From: an uncultured Myxococcales bacterium
Lineage (GTDB): Bacteria; Myxococcota_A; UBA9042
Length of the DNA stretch: 64,000 nucleotides
Assembly (NCBI GenBank): GCA_903840165.1
Contig: CAIMEY010000047.1
Span: forward strand, 62,001 to 126,000
Direction of reading: 5' to 3'
The translations under genes and the position numbers were made by a program. The notes beneath the pieces were generated by a model, which worked only from the letters and a program-made list of their open reading frames with translations, ran no database searches and was not told the DNA's origin. Positions 19,835-28,424 of the stretch are shown here, one piece after another (position 1 is the first letter of the stretch; every line of letters begins with the position of its first letter).

Positions 19835-21949
19835 TCAAATCAAGTACCAAGCCAGCATCGCCAATCCGGCGACCATGCCCAGCAAATACACTTGCACATT
19901 GCCATCTTGCAGCAGGCTGCCCAGCTGAGACACGCCCAGCAGCGCATAACCCGGCCCGCGCACGGCCAGCAAATCGATCAGCGCCCGGTCCACTAGGTGG
20001 AACAGGAACTGGGAAACGGCGCGCAACGGACGAATCACAATCGTGTCATAGAGTTCATCGATGTAGTACTTGCCCAGCAGCGCGTTGTGCACGGGCTTCA
20101 GGGACGTGGCCAGACCGGCCGCCTGCGTCGACGGACCCTTGCCGTACCAACTCCAGGCCAGACCCACGCCCGTGGCCGCCACCAGCACCGAAAGGCCCAT
20201 CAAGCCGTATTCCACGGCGGGCGTCAGATGGCCTTCCACCAGGTCGTGGCTTCGCGCCAGGACGGGCTCTAACCACTTGTCCCACAGATTGAATTTGCCA
20301 CCGCCGAAGGGCATTCCTAGCCAACCGCTGACCACGGCCAGCCCGGCGAGGATCATCAGGGGCAGGCCCATCTGCCAGGGCGCGTCATGGGCATGGTCCC
20401 AGGTGTGGTGATCGCCGCGGTATTGGCCATGGAAGGTCATGAAATACAAGCGGAACATGTAGAATGCCGTCATCAGCGCTGCCAGCAGACCTAGGCCAAA
20501 GGCGACCTTGCGCAGAGGTGCCAACTTCTCGACCGACGCGACGTACTTTTCTTTGATTTCTTTGGTCTTTGCTGCGATGGCCTTTTCGTCCGGCGCCTCG
20601 CCATCCTTCTTCTCGGCAAAGGCCAAGTACTGGGCGCGGCGTTCAAAGCCATGCTCGTAGTACTTTTCCAGGCGTTCGACGTCCGGCTTGAGCGCGACGG
20701 TCTCTGCTAAAATCGCGTCCTTACTAAAGAATCCGGCTAAGGGCGGCAGACCGGCAATGGCGATACAGGACAGCAAGAAGGTCCAGCGCACCACCGGCAT
20801 CTTGGCGTGCAGGCCGCCCATCTTGCGAATGTCCTGTTCGTGGTGCAGACCGTGGATCACGGCACCGGCGCCAAGGAACAGGCAAGCCTTGAAAAATGCA
20901 TGGGTAAAGAGGTGAAAGACGCCGGCGGCGAAGGCGCCCGCCCCCACAGCGATGAACATGTAGCCCAGCTGGGAAACCGTTGAATACGCCAGGACTTTCT
21001 TGATGTCGTTCTGCACTAGACCAATGGACGCGGCCATGACTGCGGTGATGGCGCCGACAATCATGACGACCGTCATGGCATGAGGACTCAGGACAAACAA
21101 GAAGTTGAGGCGGGCAATCATGTAGACGCCGGCGGTGACCATCGTGGCGGCGTGGATCAGCGCCGATACGGGAGTCGGGCCGGCCATGGCGTCAGGTAGC
21201 CAAACATACAGAGGAATTTGCGCCGATTTGCCACAAGCGCCGACAAAGAGCAGCAGGCAAATGGCGGTAATCGTGTTGGGGTCGTCGAGGACGTGGCGCG
21301 AGTCAGAAAAATGCGCGCGCAGGCTGTCGTAGTCCACAGAACCATTAGCAAAAGCCAGGAGCAGGAAGATCGCGACCACAAAGCCGATGTCGCCGATGCG
21401 GTTGACGACGAAGGCCTTCTGCCCCGCCTCGGCTTTGTCCATGTCCTTGAACCAGAAGCCGATGAGCAGGTAGGAACAGGCGCCGACCCCTTCCCAGCCG
21501 ATGAACAGCATGGCCAGGTTCTTGCCGAGGACCAGGGTGAGCATCGAGAAGACGAACAGGTTTAAGTACGCAAAATAGCGTGCATAACCAGGGTCGTCGT
21601 TCATGTAGGCTGTGGAATATAAGTGGACCAGAAAGCCGACGCCGGTGACCACGAGCAGCATAATGGCTGACAGAGGATCGGCTAAGAACGCCATATCAAA
21701 GGAATAACTGCCGGCAGCAATCCAATGGTACAGCTCATAGCGGAAGGCGGCGTCTGGATTGACGTTCACGGCTAGGCGCAGGTGCCAAAACACCATGGCT
21801 GACAACACGAACGACGTCAGCACCGTCAGCGAACCGACCACGTACACCGTTTGGCGCGACGTCCGGCTGCCGAACAGGCCATTCCACAGGCCACCCAGCA
21901 AGGGCAGCAGCACGATGATCGGCAGGAGCACGGAAACTTGAGTATCCAC
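19835..21949 (-). CDS. nuoL: NADH-quinone oxidoreductase subunit L, with a charged insertion
   Basis: This encodes 704 residues, somewhat longer than E. coli NuoL (613). It is the distal proton-pumping subunit with the long lateral helix. Family segments include FIGWEGVGACSYLLIGFWF, YVWLPDAMAGPTPVSALIHAATMVTAGVYM, and GFFSKDAIL. Directly after GFFSKDAIL there is a charged, probably coiled-coil insertion of about 60 residues (about nt 20520-20710, with AAKTKEIKEKYVASVEKL) not present in the E. coli protein. The last helix follows a polar linker. The start has a GAGGA sequence that is the last of three tandem copies (see the repeat at 21956-21997). Confidence 0.95.
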   Translation of the reverse strand: MDTQVSVLLPIIVLLPLLGGLWNGLFGSRTSRQTVYVVGSLTVLTSFVLSAMVFWHLRLAVNVNPDAAFRYELYHWIAAGSYSFDMAFLADPLSAIMLLVVTGVGFLVHLYSTAYMNDDPGYARYFAYLNLFVFSMLTLVLGKNLAMLFIGWEGVGACSYLLIGFWFKDMDKAEAGQKAFVVNRIGDIGFVVAIFLLLAFANGSVDYDSLRAHFSDSRHVLDDPNTITAICLLLFVGACGKSAQIPLYVWLPDAMAGPTPVSALIHAATMVTAGVYMIARLNFLFVLSPHAMTVVMIVGAITAVMAASIGLVQNDIKKVLAYSTVSQLGYMFIAVGAGAFAAGVFHLFTHAFFKACLFLGAGAVIHGLHHEQDIRKMGGLHAKMPVVRWTFLLSCIAIAGLPPLAGFFSKDAILAETVALKPDVERLEKYYEHGFERRAQYLAFAEKKDGEAPDEKAIAAKTKEIKEKYVASVEKLAPLRKVAFGLGLLAALMTAFYMFRLYFMTFHGQYRGDHHTWDHAHDAPWQMGLPLMILAGLAVVSGWLGMPFGGGKFNLWDKWLEPVLARSHDLVEGHLTPAVEYGLMGLSVLVAATGVGLAWSWYGKGPSTQAAGLATSLKPVHNALLGKYYIDELYDTIVIRPLRAVSQFLFHLVDRALIDLLAVRGPGYALLGVSQLGSLLQDGNVQVYLLGMVAGLAMLAWYLI

Positions 21950-21955
21950 GGCTAT

Positions 21956-21997
21956 TTCCTCAGTGCAGGTTCCTCAGTGCGGGTTCCTCAACGCGGG
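21956..21997 (-). repeat. Three tandem 14-bp units carrying the nuoL Shine-Dalgarno sequence
   Basis: On the plus strand the units are TTCCTCAGTGCAGG, TTCCTCAGTGCGGG and TTCCTCAACGCGGG, directly adjacent. Read on the coding strand each ends in TGAGGAA, so nuoL is preceded by three Shine-Dalgarno-like cores, only the nearest of which has normal spacing to its ATG. The repeat occupies most of the gap between nuoK and nuoL. Confidence 0.8.
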
Positions 21998-22042
21998 ACG
22001 ACCAGAAATCGGGGAGCGCGGCTGGTGCCAAGGGGCCCGGGG

Positions 22043-22351
22043 CTAACGCTTAAGCAGGTTCATCGTGTCGATATGCACGTCTTGCTTGAGGCGGAACATC
22101 GCCAAAACCATCGCCAATCCCACCGCCGCTTCGGCCGCAGCCACTGCGATGATGAAAAAGGCCAAGACCTGTCCTTCCGTAGCGCCATTGTAGCGGGCGA
22201 AGGCAAGCAGAGTCAGGTTGACGGCATTGAGCATCACCTCAATGGACATCAGCAAAATCAAGATGTTGCGACGGGTGAGAACCCCAATGAAGCCGATGCA
22301 GAAGAGCAGGGCGCCTAGGGTCAGCAGGTGGTGTAGAGGGATGCTCGTCAT
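22043..22351 (-). CDS. nuoK: NADH-quinone oxidoreductase subunit K
   Basis: This encodes 102 residues with three transmembrane helices, the normal NuoK size. The two conserved membrane glutamates of the proton path are visible in LMSIEVMLNAVNLTLL and in the AAAEAAVGLAMVLAMF helix. I place the start at the ATG at 22351, with GGAGAG six bases upstream; a TTG two codons earlier overlaps the ribosome site and is rejected. It lies 24 bases after nuoJ, so it is co-transcribed with it. Confidence 0.96.
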   Translation of the reverse strand: MTSIPLHHLLTLGALLFCIGFIGVLTRRNILILLMSIEVMLNAVNLTLLAFARYNGATEGQVLAFFIIAVAAAEAAVGLAMVLAMFRLKQDVHIDTMNLLKR

Positions 22352-22375
22352 GGCCAACTCTCCGATTCCCTAGGA

Positions 22376-23044
22376 TTAATGGTGCGAAGCAGCGTGGGCA
22401 TTGGCGTCATGCGGCGCATGGGTATCGCCAGCATGGTCGGTCCCCGATTGCGTGTGCATGTGCTCGTGGGCGTGCTCTTGGTCGAACACTGACGGCGGTG
22501 GCTCCGGCCGATCGACGTAGTGCAGGCTCTTTTTGGCCAAGATCACCGCGCCAACGGCAGCGACCAGCAACAGGACCGAAATGAGTTCAAAGGGAACCAG
22601 AAAGCTGGTGTACAGCATGTACCCGACTTCCTTAGTAGAACCGAAGTTTTCGTAGCCCGGCTGCGCTAGATCCACGGCCTTGGCACCGGCGCTAGCCAGC
22701 CCCACCACGGTCACGACCTTGCCGACTACGAAGGCCGCCAAGACGCCGGCGAGCACTTTGCCTGCGGTGATCCGCGGCTCCTGCGTCTCATCCGGGCGCA
22801 GGTTGAGCAGCATGATCACAAAGGTGAAAAGCACCATGACGGCGCCGGCATAGACGATGATCTGCAGGGCACCCAACAGGTGCGCCGAGAGCAGGGCGTA
22901 TAAGCCGGCGAGAAAAAAGAAGGACACAATCAGCGAAATGGCTGAATGGATGGGACTTTTACCCAAGGGCGGCAAAAGCATCGCAGCCGAAGCCGCTACG
23001 GCACCACCGCCGAGGATGTAGAACAAAATTTGCTCAGTAGTCAT
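22376..23044 (-). CDS. nuoJ: NADH-quinone oxidoreductase subunit J with His-rich C-terminal tail
   Basis: This encodes 222 residues from the ATG at 23044 (GAGG six bases upstream). The open frame continues back to 23179, but that extension overlaps nuoF and looks non-coding. Five transmembrane helices are visible, including the conserved YAGAVMVLFTFVIMLLNL helix of this complex I membrane subunit. After the last helix (VLLLVAAVGAVILAKKSLHY) the protein continues for about 45 residues rich in histidine (DQEHAHEHMHT, then DTHAPHDANAHAASHH). Core NuoJ proteins do not need such a tail, and NuoE of the same operon has a similar one. It begins 16 bases after nuoF ends. Confidence 0.95.
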   Translation of the reverse strand: MTTEQILFYILGGGAVAASAAMLLPPLGKSPIHSAISLIVSFFFLAGLYALLSAHLLGALQIIVYAGAVMVLFTFVIMLLNLRPDETQEPRITAGKVLAGVLAAFVVGKVVTVVGLASAGAKAVDLAQPGYENFGSTKEVGYMLYTSFLVPFELISVLLLVAAVGAVILAKKSLHYVDRPEPPPSVFDQEHAHEHMHTQSGTDHAGDTHAPHDANAHAASHH

Positions 23045-23060
23045 GGACAGCCTCGACTGG

Positions 23061-24326
23061 TCACGCGCGAGCCGCGGCACGTTTGGCAATCTCTGCCGCA
23101 AGTTGCGGGCGGAACTTCTTGGCAATGGAGCGAATCGGCCAGGCCGCTGCTTCACCGTGGGCACAAATGGTGTTGCCATCGATGTTGTTGCAGGCCGAAA
23201 TCAGCAAATCAATATGGGATTCATCGGCTTGACCCTTGCACATCTTGTCAGCAATGGCGTAGAGCCAACCGGTGCCTTGGCGGCAAGGCGTGCACTGGCC
23301 GCAAGACTCATGCTCGTAGAACCCTGTGATTCTACGCATGACTTCCAACAGGTCGGTGAGGCCCTCAGCCATGACGGTGATGCAGGCGGTGCCGAGCATC
23401 GAGCCCTTGCTCTTGAGGCTGTCAAAGTCCATCGGCACGTCGAGGTCTTCGGCCGTCAGGAAGGGGCAGGAGGAACCGCCTGGAATGATTGCGAGAATCG
23501 CGCGATCATCGAGGATGCCGCCGCCTAGGTCGTAGATAATCTCGCGCATGGGCGTACCCATGGGGACTTCAAAAAGGCCAGGATTCTTCACGTGTCCAGC
23601 GACGCCCACCAACTTGGTGCCACCGTTGCGTGGGCTGCCGAGATCGGACCAAGCCTGCCCGCCCATCTCAAGGATGACCGGCACCGAGGCCAAGGTCTCG
23701 GTATTGTTGACGATGGTCGGCATGCCGAACGCGCCGTAATTAGCAGGGAAAGGCGGCTTGAGGCGGGGCATGCCGGGCTTGCCTTCGATGGACTCGATGA
23801 GCGCCGTTTCCTCGCCGCAAATGTAGGCGCCGGCGCCGGAATGCACGTACACATCGCAATCAAATCCAGACCCTTGGATGTTCTTGCCCAGCCAGCCGGC
23901 CGCGTACAACTGATCGATGGCGTCCTGGGTCACCTTCTTGGAATTCCAGTACTCGCCGCGAATGTAGATGTAGCTGACGTGCGCGCCGATGGCGTAGCAG
24001 GCCAAGAGGATACCTTCGAGCTGGCGAAAGGGGTCTAATTCCAGGAAGTAGCGGTCCTTGAAAGTGCCCGGCTCGCCTTCGTCGGCGTTGACCACTAAGT
24101 AGCGGGTTCGGCCGTCATTGGGCAGGAATCCCCATTTGACGCCGGTGGGAAAGCCCGCGCCGCCCCGGCCGCGTAGCCCGGAGGCTTTGACTTCCGCGGT
24201 GACGCCAGCGGGACCCAAGGTTTGAGCCTTGGCCCACATGGCAAAACCGCCATGTTTGATGTAGTCGTCTAGACGCGTGAAATCGACGCCTAGGTGGCTG
24301 CGCAGCAAAATCCGTTGTTCAGGCAT
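23061..24326 (-). CDS. nuoF: NADH-quinone oxidoreductase subunit F (NADH- and FMN-binding)
   Basis: This encodes 421 residues from the ATG at 24326, preceded by AGGAGG six bases away; an upstream in-frame start at 24347 has no such site. NuoF takes hydride from NADH onto FMN and carries the N3 4Fe-4S cluster. Seen are the glycine-rich nucleotide site GLRGRGGAGFPTGVKWGF, the AYICGEETALIESIEG segment, and the cluster ligands in ESCGQCTPCRQGTGW plus the later Cys in NTICAHGE. The start overlaps the nuoE stop by eight bases (ATGCCTGA), which implies translational coupling. NuoG would normally follow, but here nuoJ follows. Confidence 0.97.
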   Translation of the reverse strand: MPEQRILLRSHLGVDFTRLDDYIKHGGFAMWAKAQTLGPAGVTAEVKASGLRGRGGAGFPTGVKWGFLPNDGRTRYLVVNADEGEPGTFKDRYFLELDPFRQLEGILLACYAIGAHVSYIYIRGEYWNSKKVTQDAIDQLYAAGWLGKNIQGSGFDCDVYVHSGAGAYICGEETALIESIEGKPGMPRLKPPFPANYGAFGMPTIVNNTETLASVPVILEMGGQAWSDLGSPRNGGTKLVGVAGHVKNPGLFEVPMGTPMREIIYDLGGGILDDRAILAIIPGGSSCPFLTAEDLDVPMDFDSLKSKGSMLGTACITVMAEGLTDLLEVMRRITGFYEHESCGQCTPCRQGTGWLYAIADKMCKGQADESHIDLLISACNNIDGNTICAHGEAAAWPIRSIAKKFRPQLAAEIAKRAAARA

Positions 24327-24894
24327 GGGGTGCCTCCTGATCAGCATGCGCGTGGTGGTCGTGATCCCCTTGGAATTCCAGCCATCCTGGCCGGGGTCCC
24401 AGGCGAGTGCCTTCCGTTTGCATTTGCGTCAAAACGTTGCGGAAGTCCGCGCCTTTGACCTTGAAGTAATCGGTCTGGTTGATCTGCAGCGTCGGCGCGC
24501 GATCGCAAGCGCACAGGCATTGCACGGCTTCCAGGGAGAACAGGCCGTCGCTCGACGTTTGCCCTGGGGCAATGCCCAGAGTTTCCTGAGCAATGCTCAT
24601 CAGTTCGTCGCTGCCGAGGAGGTAGCAGGAGACGTTGACGCAGATCTGCACGTGGAAACGGCCGACCGGCTTCTTGTACAACATGGTGTAGAAGGTGGCC
24701 GTCGCCAGTACCGTCGCCACAGGCAATTCCAGTTCCTTGGCAACGAGTTCCATGACTTCTGGCCGGAGCCAGCCGAACTCGTCTTGGGCCAAGTACAGCA
24801 CCGGAATCAATGCGCCCTGCTTGCGCGGGTACCGACCGAGCAGTGTGTGGATTTTGCCGCGGGTGGCGTCAGAGAACGCCAGGGAATCGCTCAT
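24319..24894 (-). CDS. nuoE: NADH-quinone oxidoreductase subunit E (2Fe-2S) with His-rich C-terminus
   Basis: This encodes 191 residues from the ATG at 24894 (GAGG upstream). The longer open frame to 25068 is rejected because its extra residues look like intergenic translation. NuoE is a thioredoxin-fold protein binding cluster N1a. Ligands are visible as CVNVSC and CLCAC (pairs spaced C-x4-C and C-x3-C). Typical helical N-terminal segments are GKIHTLLGRYPRKQGALIPVLYLAQDEFG. The C-terminus ends in DHDHHAHADQEAPHA, an unusual histidine-rich tail. It is the first complex I gene here; the region upstream to ppk carries no other gene. Confidence 0.96.
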   Translation of the reverse strand: MSDSLAFSDATRGKIHTLLGRYPRKQGALIPVLYLAQDEFGWLRPEVMELVAKELELPVATVLATATFYTMLYKKPVGRFHVQICVNVSCYLLGSDELMSIAQETLGIAPGQTSSDGLFSLEAVQCLCACDRAPTLQINQTDYFKVKGADFRNVLTQMQTEGTRLGPRPGWLEFQGDHDHHAHADQEAPHA

Positions 24895-25111
24895 GTTCTG
24901 CCTCGCCTCGCGCGCAGGCGCAAGGGTGTCAGCCGCGCCGGAATCACCTCCGACCGGGCTGATCGGTGCAAAGCGGGCAAGCGGCCAGGTTGGCTGTGCG
25001 GGACCGCAAGAATCCTGAGGAATAACGCCAGGTTCTGAGAGTCCGAATCGAGCCGGTCCGGGTCGCACCCGTGGCGGGACAGGCCAAATGGCCCACCGAG
25101 CCGGCGGCTAC

Positions 25112-27217
25112 TTAGCTGCGCGACCCATGGATGTCAAGGCTTGGCGCGGCAGTGCGCGTCAACCATTGCTGCACGGAGAACGGTTCTTGGTCGCCCTCGA
25201 CCTCGGCGCGCTGCCAATGGCCGTCCGCCTGTAAGAGCCACGCCTGTTGGTTGTCGCGTAGGGCACCATCGAGGCATTCGTCGATAATGCGCTGTTTTAG
25301 AAAGGTATTTTCGATCGGAAAGGCCAACTCCACGCGCCGGGCGAAGCTGCGTTCCATCCAGTCGGCGCTGGCGGCAAAGACTTCCTCGCGGCCGCCGGCC
25401 TGAAACCAGTAGACGCGGGCGTGCTCGAGAAAGCGACCGATAATGCTGCGAACCCGAATATTTTCAGAGAGTCCAGGCACGCCGGGCCTCAAACAGCAGA
25501 CGCCGCGAACAATCAGGTCGATGGGGACGCCGGCCTGCGACGCCCGGTAGAGTGCCGCGATGGTTTGCGGGTCAGTCAAAGCATTGACTTTGATAACGAT
25601 TCGGCTGGTTCGCCCCTGCCGGGCTGCTTCGGCTTCGGCCTCGATCCGGCTCAAGAGGGCGGGGTGCAAGGTGAACGGGGCCTGCAGCAAACGCGCCAGA
25701 GGCCGCAAAGCACCGAGACTTGTTAGGGAAAGGAAGACGCGATGGACGTCTTCGGCGAGTTCCTCGTCGGCCGAAAGGTAGCTGATGTCCGTGTAATGCC
25801 GGGCGTTGATGGGGTGGTAATTGCCCGTACCTAGGTGAATATAGCGGCGAATTCGCCCCTGCTCGCGGCGGACGATGAGCAGCATCTTGGCGTGGGTCTT
25901 GTGCCCGACCACGCCGTAGACGACGTTGGCACCGGCATCTTGCAACTGCGTCGCCAAGTCGATATTCGCAGCTTCATCAAAGCGGGCGCGGAGTTCCACG
26001 ACAGCCGTGACGTCCTTGCCGGCCCGAGCCGCATCGATCAAGGCGGCGACGTAAGGCGATTGCGGTCCGGTGCGGTAGAGCGTGTGTTTGATCGCCAGGA
26101 CGTCCGGATCGGCCGCAGCCTGGCGAAGCAAATCGAGCACCGGCGCTGCGGAATCGTAGGGATGGTGCAGCAGGACGTCGGTGCGCTTGAGGCGATCGAA
26201 CCACGAGCCCGCTAAGCCTTGCAAAGTCCGCGGCAAGTGCGGTGGCCAGCGCAGATCAGGACGCTGGGCCAGTTCGCACAAGGCCACCAGACGGTGCAGG
26301 CTCACCGGCCCAGGCACGCGGTATAAGTCCGCAGGTGTCAACTCGAATTGGGCGAGCAGGAAACGCTCCAGATCCGGCGCGCAGCCTTCGCCCACTTCTA
26401 GCCGTACGGCATCGCCGTCATTGCGCCGGGTTAGCTCGCCACGCAGAGCCTCCAGCAAATCGTCCGTTTCCTCTTCCGCCACCCACAGATCCGAATCGCG
26501 GGTGAGGCGAAACGGCACGCACCCCAGCACGGCCATCCCCGGGAACAACTCGCCGACGTGGGCTTGAATCACCGTAGAAAGCAGCGTGAATTCTTTGCCT
26601 TGCGGACCAGAAGCCGGAAGAGCCAACACCCGCGGCAAGGCGCGCGGCACTTGCACGACAGCCACACCACTGCGGCGGCCAAAAGCGTCGGTGCCGTCCA
26701 GGGACACAATCAACGCCAGATTTTTGTTCTGTAAGTGCGGAAACGGATGCGCCGGGTCCAGACCGATTGGCGTCAGCACAGGCAGGATGTCGCTGCGGAA
26801 ATGCGTGCGGGTCCAGGCCAATTGCTCGGGCGTCCAATCCGCCTTCTGTTTCAAGCCAATGCCAGCCCGGTCCAACTCCGGCTGCAATACTTCCAGCCAG
26901 ACCCGGTGTTGTTCTGCGACCAGTTCATGGGCCGCCGCGCCGACGCGGGCAATGATCGCGTCTGGGCCCAGGCCGTCATGGCGCCGTGCGGGCACGCCGT
27001 AGGCCAGCTGCTGTTGCAGGCGCGACATGCGAATTTCAAAGAATTCATCAAGATTGGCGCTGCTGATCGTGAGAAAGCGCAGGCGCTCCAGCAGAGGCAC
27101 CTCGGGCTGGCTCGCCTGCGCCAAGACGCGCTGGTTGAAGGCGAGTAAGGACAGTTCGCGGTTCAGGAAATTGTCGGTCACGCGGGGCCTGGGCAGCCCA
27201 CAGGGCCGCGTGCGCAT
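25112..27217 (-). CDS. ppk1: Polyphosphate kinase 1
   Basis: This encodes about 701 residues (E. coli 688). The enzyme polymerises the gamma phosphate of ATP into polyphosphate through a phosphohistidine. Family landmarks are FLNRELSLLAFNQRVLAQA, SSANLDEFFEIRMSRL, the active-site HKTHAKMLLIVRRE (His442 in this numbering, by analogy the phosphorylated residue), and HLGTGNYHPINARHYTDIS. The start is uncertain: an ATG at 27217 is used, a GTG at 27181 directly before the conserved N-terminus has a weak AGG, and a GTG at 27262 is also possible. It lies downstream of the acyl-CoA dehydrogenase genes on the same strand, about 90 bases from the last, and upstream of nuoE. Confidence 0.95.
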   Translation of the reverse strand: MRTRPCGLPRPRVTDNFLNRELSLLAFNQRVLAQASQPEVPLLERLRFLTISSANLDEFFEIRMSRLQQQLAYGVPARRHDGLGPDAIIARVGAAAHELVAEQHRVWLEVLQPELDRAGIGLKQKADWTPEQLAWTRTHFRSDILPVLTPIGLDPAHPFPHLQNKNLALIVSLDGTDAFGRRSGVAVVQVPRALPRVLALPASGPQGKEFTLLSTVIQAHVGELFPGMAVLGCVPFRLTRDSDLWVAEEETDDLLEALRGELTRRNDGDAVRLEVGEGCAPDLERFLLAQFELTPADLYRVPGPVSLHRLVALCELAQRPDLRWPPHLPRTLQGLAGSWFDRLKRTDVLLHHPYDSAAPVLDLLRQAAADPDVLAIKHTLYRTGPQSPYVAALIDAARAGKDVTAVVELRARFDEAANIDLATQLQDAGANVVYGVVGHKTHAKMLLIVRREQGRIRRYIHLGTGNYHPINARHYTDISYLSADEELAEDVHRVFLSLTSLGALRPLARLLQAPFTLHPALLSRIEAEAEAARQGRTSRIVIKVNALTDPQTIAALYRASQAGVPIDLIVRGVCCLRPGVPGLSENIRVRSIIGRFLEHARVYWFQAGGREEVFAASADWMERSFARRVELAFPIENTFLKQRIIDECLDGALRDNQQAWLLQADGHWQRAEVEGDQEPFSVQQWLTRTAAPSLDIHGSRS

Positions 27218-27305
27218 TGTCCGGTGGCGCGGTCGCAGCCGCAAGGGGGGCAGACGGCGCACCGGATGGCAAAATTCAGCGGACTACATGAATGTACGCG
27301 TATTT

Positions 27306-28385
27306 CTAGGCAGCGCGCGCTACTGCCACTTTGCATTGCATGGGGCCACCGTGCAGGGCTTGGAGCACATGCGCGTCACGGTAGTTGCGTTCCACAGGGA
27401 AATCGCGGGTATAGCCGTAGCCACCGTGGATCTGAATGGCGCGATCGGCTCCGAGGACAGCTGCTTGACCCGCGGCTGCCTTCGCCATGGCAATTTCACG
27501 TGTTGCTGTACGGCCTTGGCTTAGCAGGAAGGCGGCGCGCTGGACCAGGACGCGGGAGGTCTCCAACTCGGTAGCGCTGTTGGCGATCTGCCATTGGATC
27601 GGCTGCAGTGTCGCGATCGGTTTGCCGAACTGTTCGCGCTCTTGGGCGTAACGGCACGCCTGACTCAGGGCTGCGCGAGCCACCCCGAGGGCAATGGCCG
27701 CCGTTCCTAGTCGCGCGACGTCTGCCAACTGTGCTAGTACTTCTGAGGCGTTACCTTGTTCCAAGCGCTCAGCGGTGGCTGCCGTGAAATTGAGGTCAGC
27801 AAAGCCAACGGTGCAAAGACCTAAGGATTCTTCACGTTGCGTCAGCATGACCCCCGCTGCAGGCAGCGCCAGGGCAAAAAGGCTTGGACCTTGCTCTGTC
27901 TGCGCCCGCACCACGACCAGATTGGCCAGGCGAGCGCCCAGCACATCGCGCGCCACGCCCGACAACTGCCAGTGTCCATCGGTATATATGCCTGTTAAGT
28001 CAGGGGTATTGTCGGCCCAAGCCGCCCAGCGGCTGCCGGTCGCCAAGGGACGGGCCCACTGCGACTGTTGGGCCGGGGTACCGAGTCGCACAAGGGCGGC
28101 AAGGGCAAGGGCCTCATGGTGCAGAATGAAGGTTGCTAACCCCGCATCGGCACTAGCTAATTCCTCGAGCACCAGGCACAGCGTTGTGACTGACTGCCCC
28201 AAGCCGTCGAGTTCCTCAGGCGCTTGCAAGCCACCAAGCCCCAAGTCCGCGATTGCGTGAAGGATTGGCCCCGGCGCGCCGCCCGCGTTCTCCCACTGGC
28301 CCACCTGCGCGCGGATCTTGCCTTCGGCCAGGGCCCGGACTGCGTCCATGACCATCCGCTGCTCTTCATCAGCGTGGAAATTCAT
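27306..28385 (-). CDS. Acyl-CoA dehydrogenase-like protein lacking the usual catalytic glutamate
   Basis: This encodes 359 residues with GGAGG seven bases upstream of the ATG. The fold matches acyl-CoA dehydrogenases (helical N-domain, [20 protein letters not shown] near the end). The C-terminal YEGT segment carrying the catalytic Glu is replaced by QALHGGPMQ, with His345 in that position, and the FAD/substrate stretch that usually reads ALTEPxxGSD is absent. This suggests a degenerate or altered enzyme, perhaps a structural partner or one with a different reaction. It follows the B12-binding gene by 39 bases and precedes ppk, in the same cluster as two ordinary acyl-CoA dehydrogenases. Whether it still binds FAD cannot be decided here. 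Confidence 0.85.
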   Translation of the reverse strand: MNFHADEEQRMVMDAVRALAEGKIRAQVGQWENAGGAPGPILHAIADLGLGGLQAPEELDGLGQSVTTLCLVLEELASADAGLATFILHHEALALAALVRLGTPAQQSQWARPLATGSRWAAWADNTPDLTGIYTDGHWQLSGVARDVLGARLANLVVVRAQTEQGPSLFALALPAAGVMLTQREESLGLCTVGFADLNFTAATAERLEQGNASEVLAQLADVARLGTAAIALGVARAALSQACRYAQEREQFGKPIATLQPIQWQIANSATELETSRVLVQRAAFLLSQGRTATREIAMAKAAAGQAAVLGADRAIQIHGGYGYTRDFPVERNYRDAHVLQALHGGPMQCKVAVARAA

Positions 28386-28424
28386 GATGTTGCCTCCAAT
28401 AGGCTCGTTCTGTCCGTGCCGACC

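Noticed and set aside
22352..22357. TTG start for nuoK two codons earlier
   Set aside because: The TTG directly abuts the GGAGAG ribosome site, leaving no spacing; the ATG at 22351 fits.
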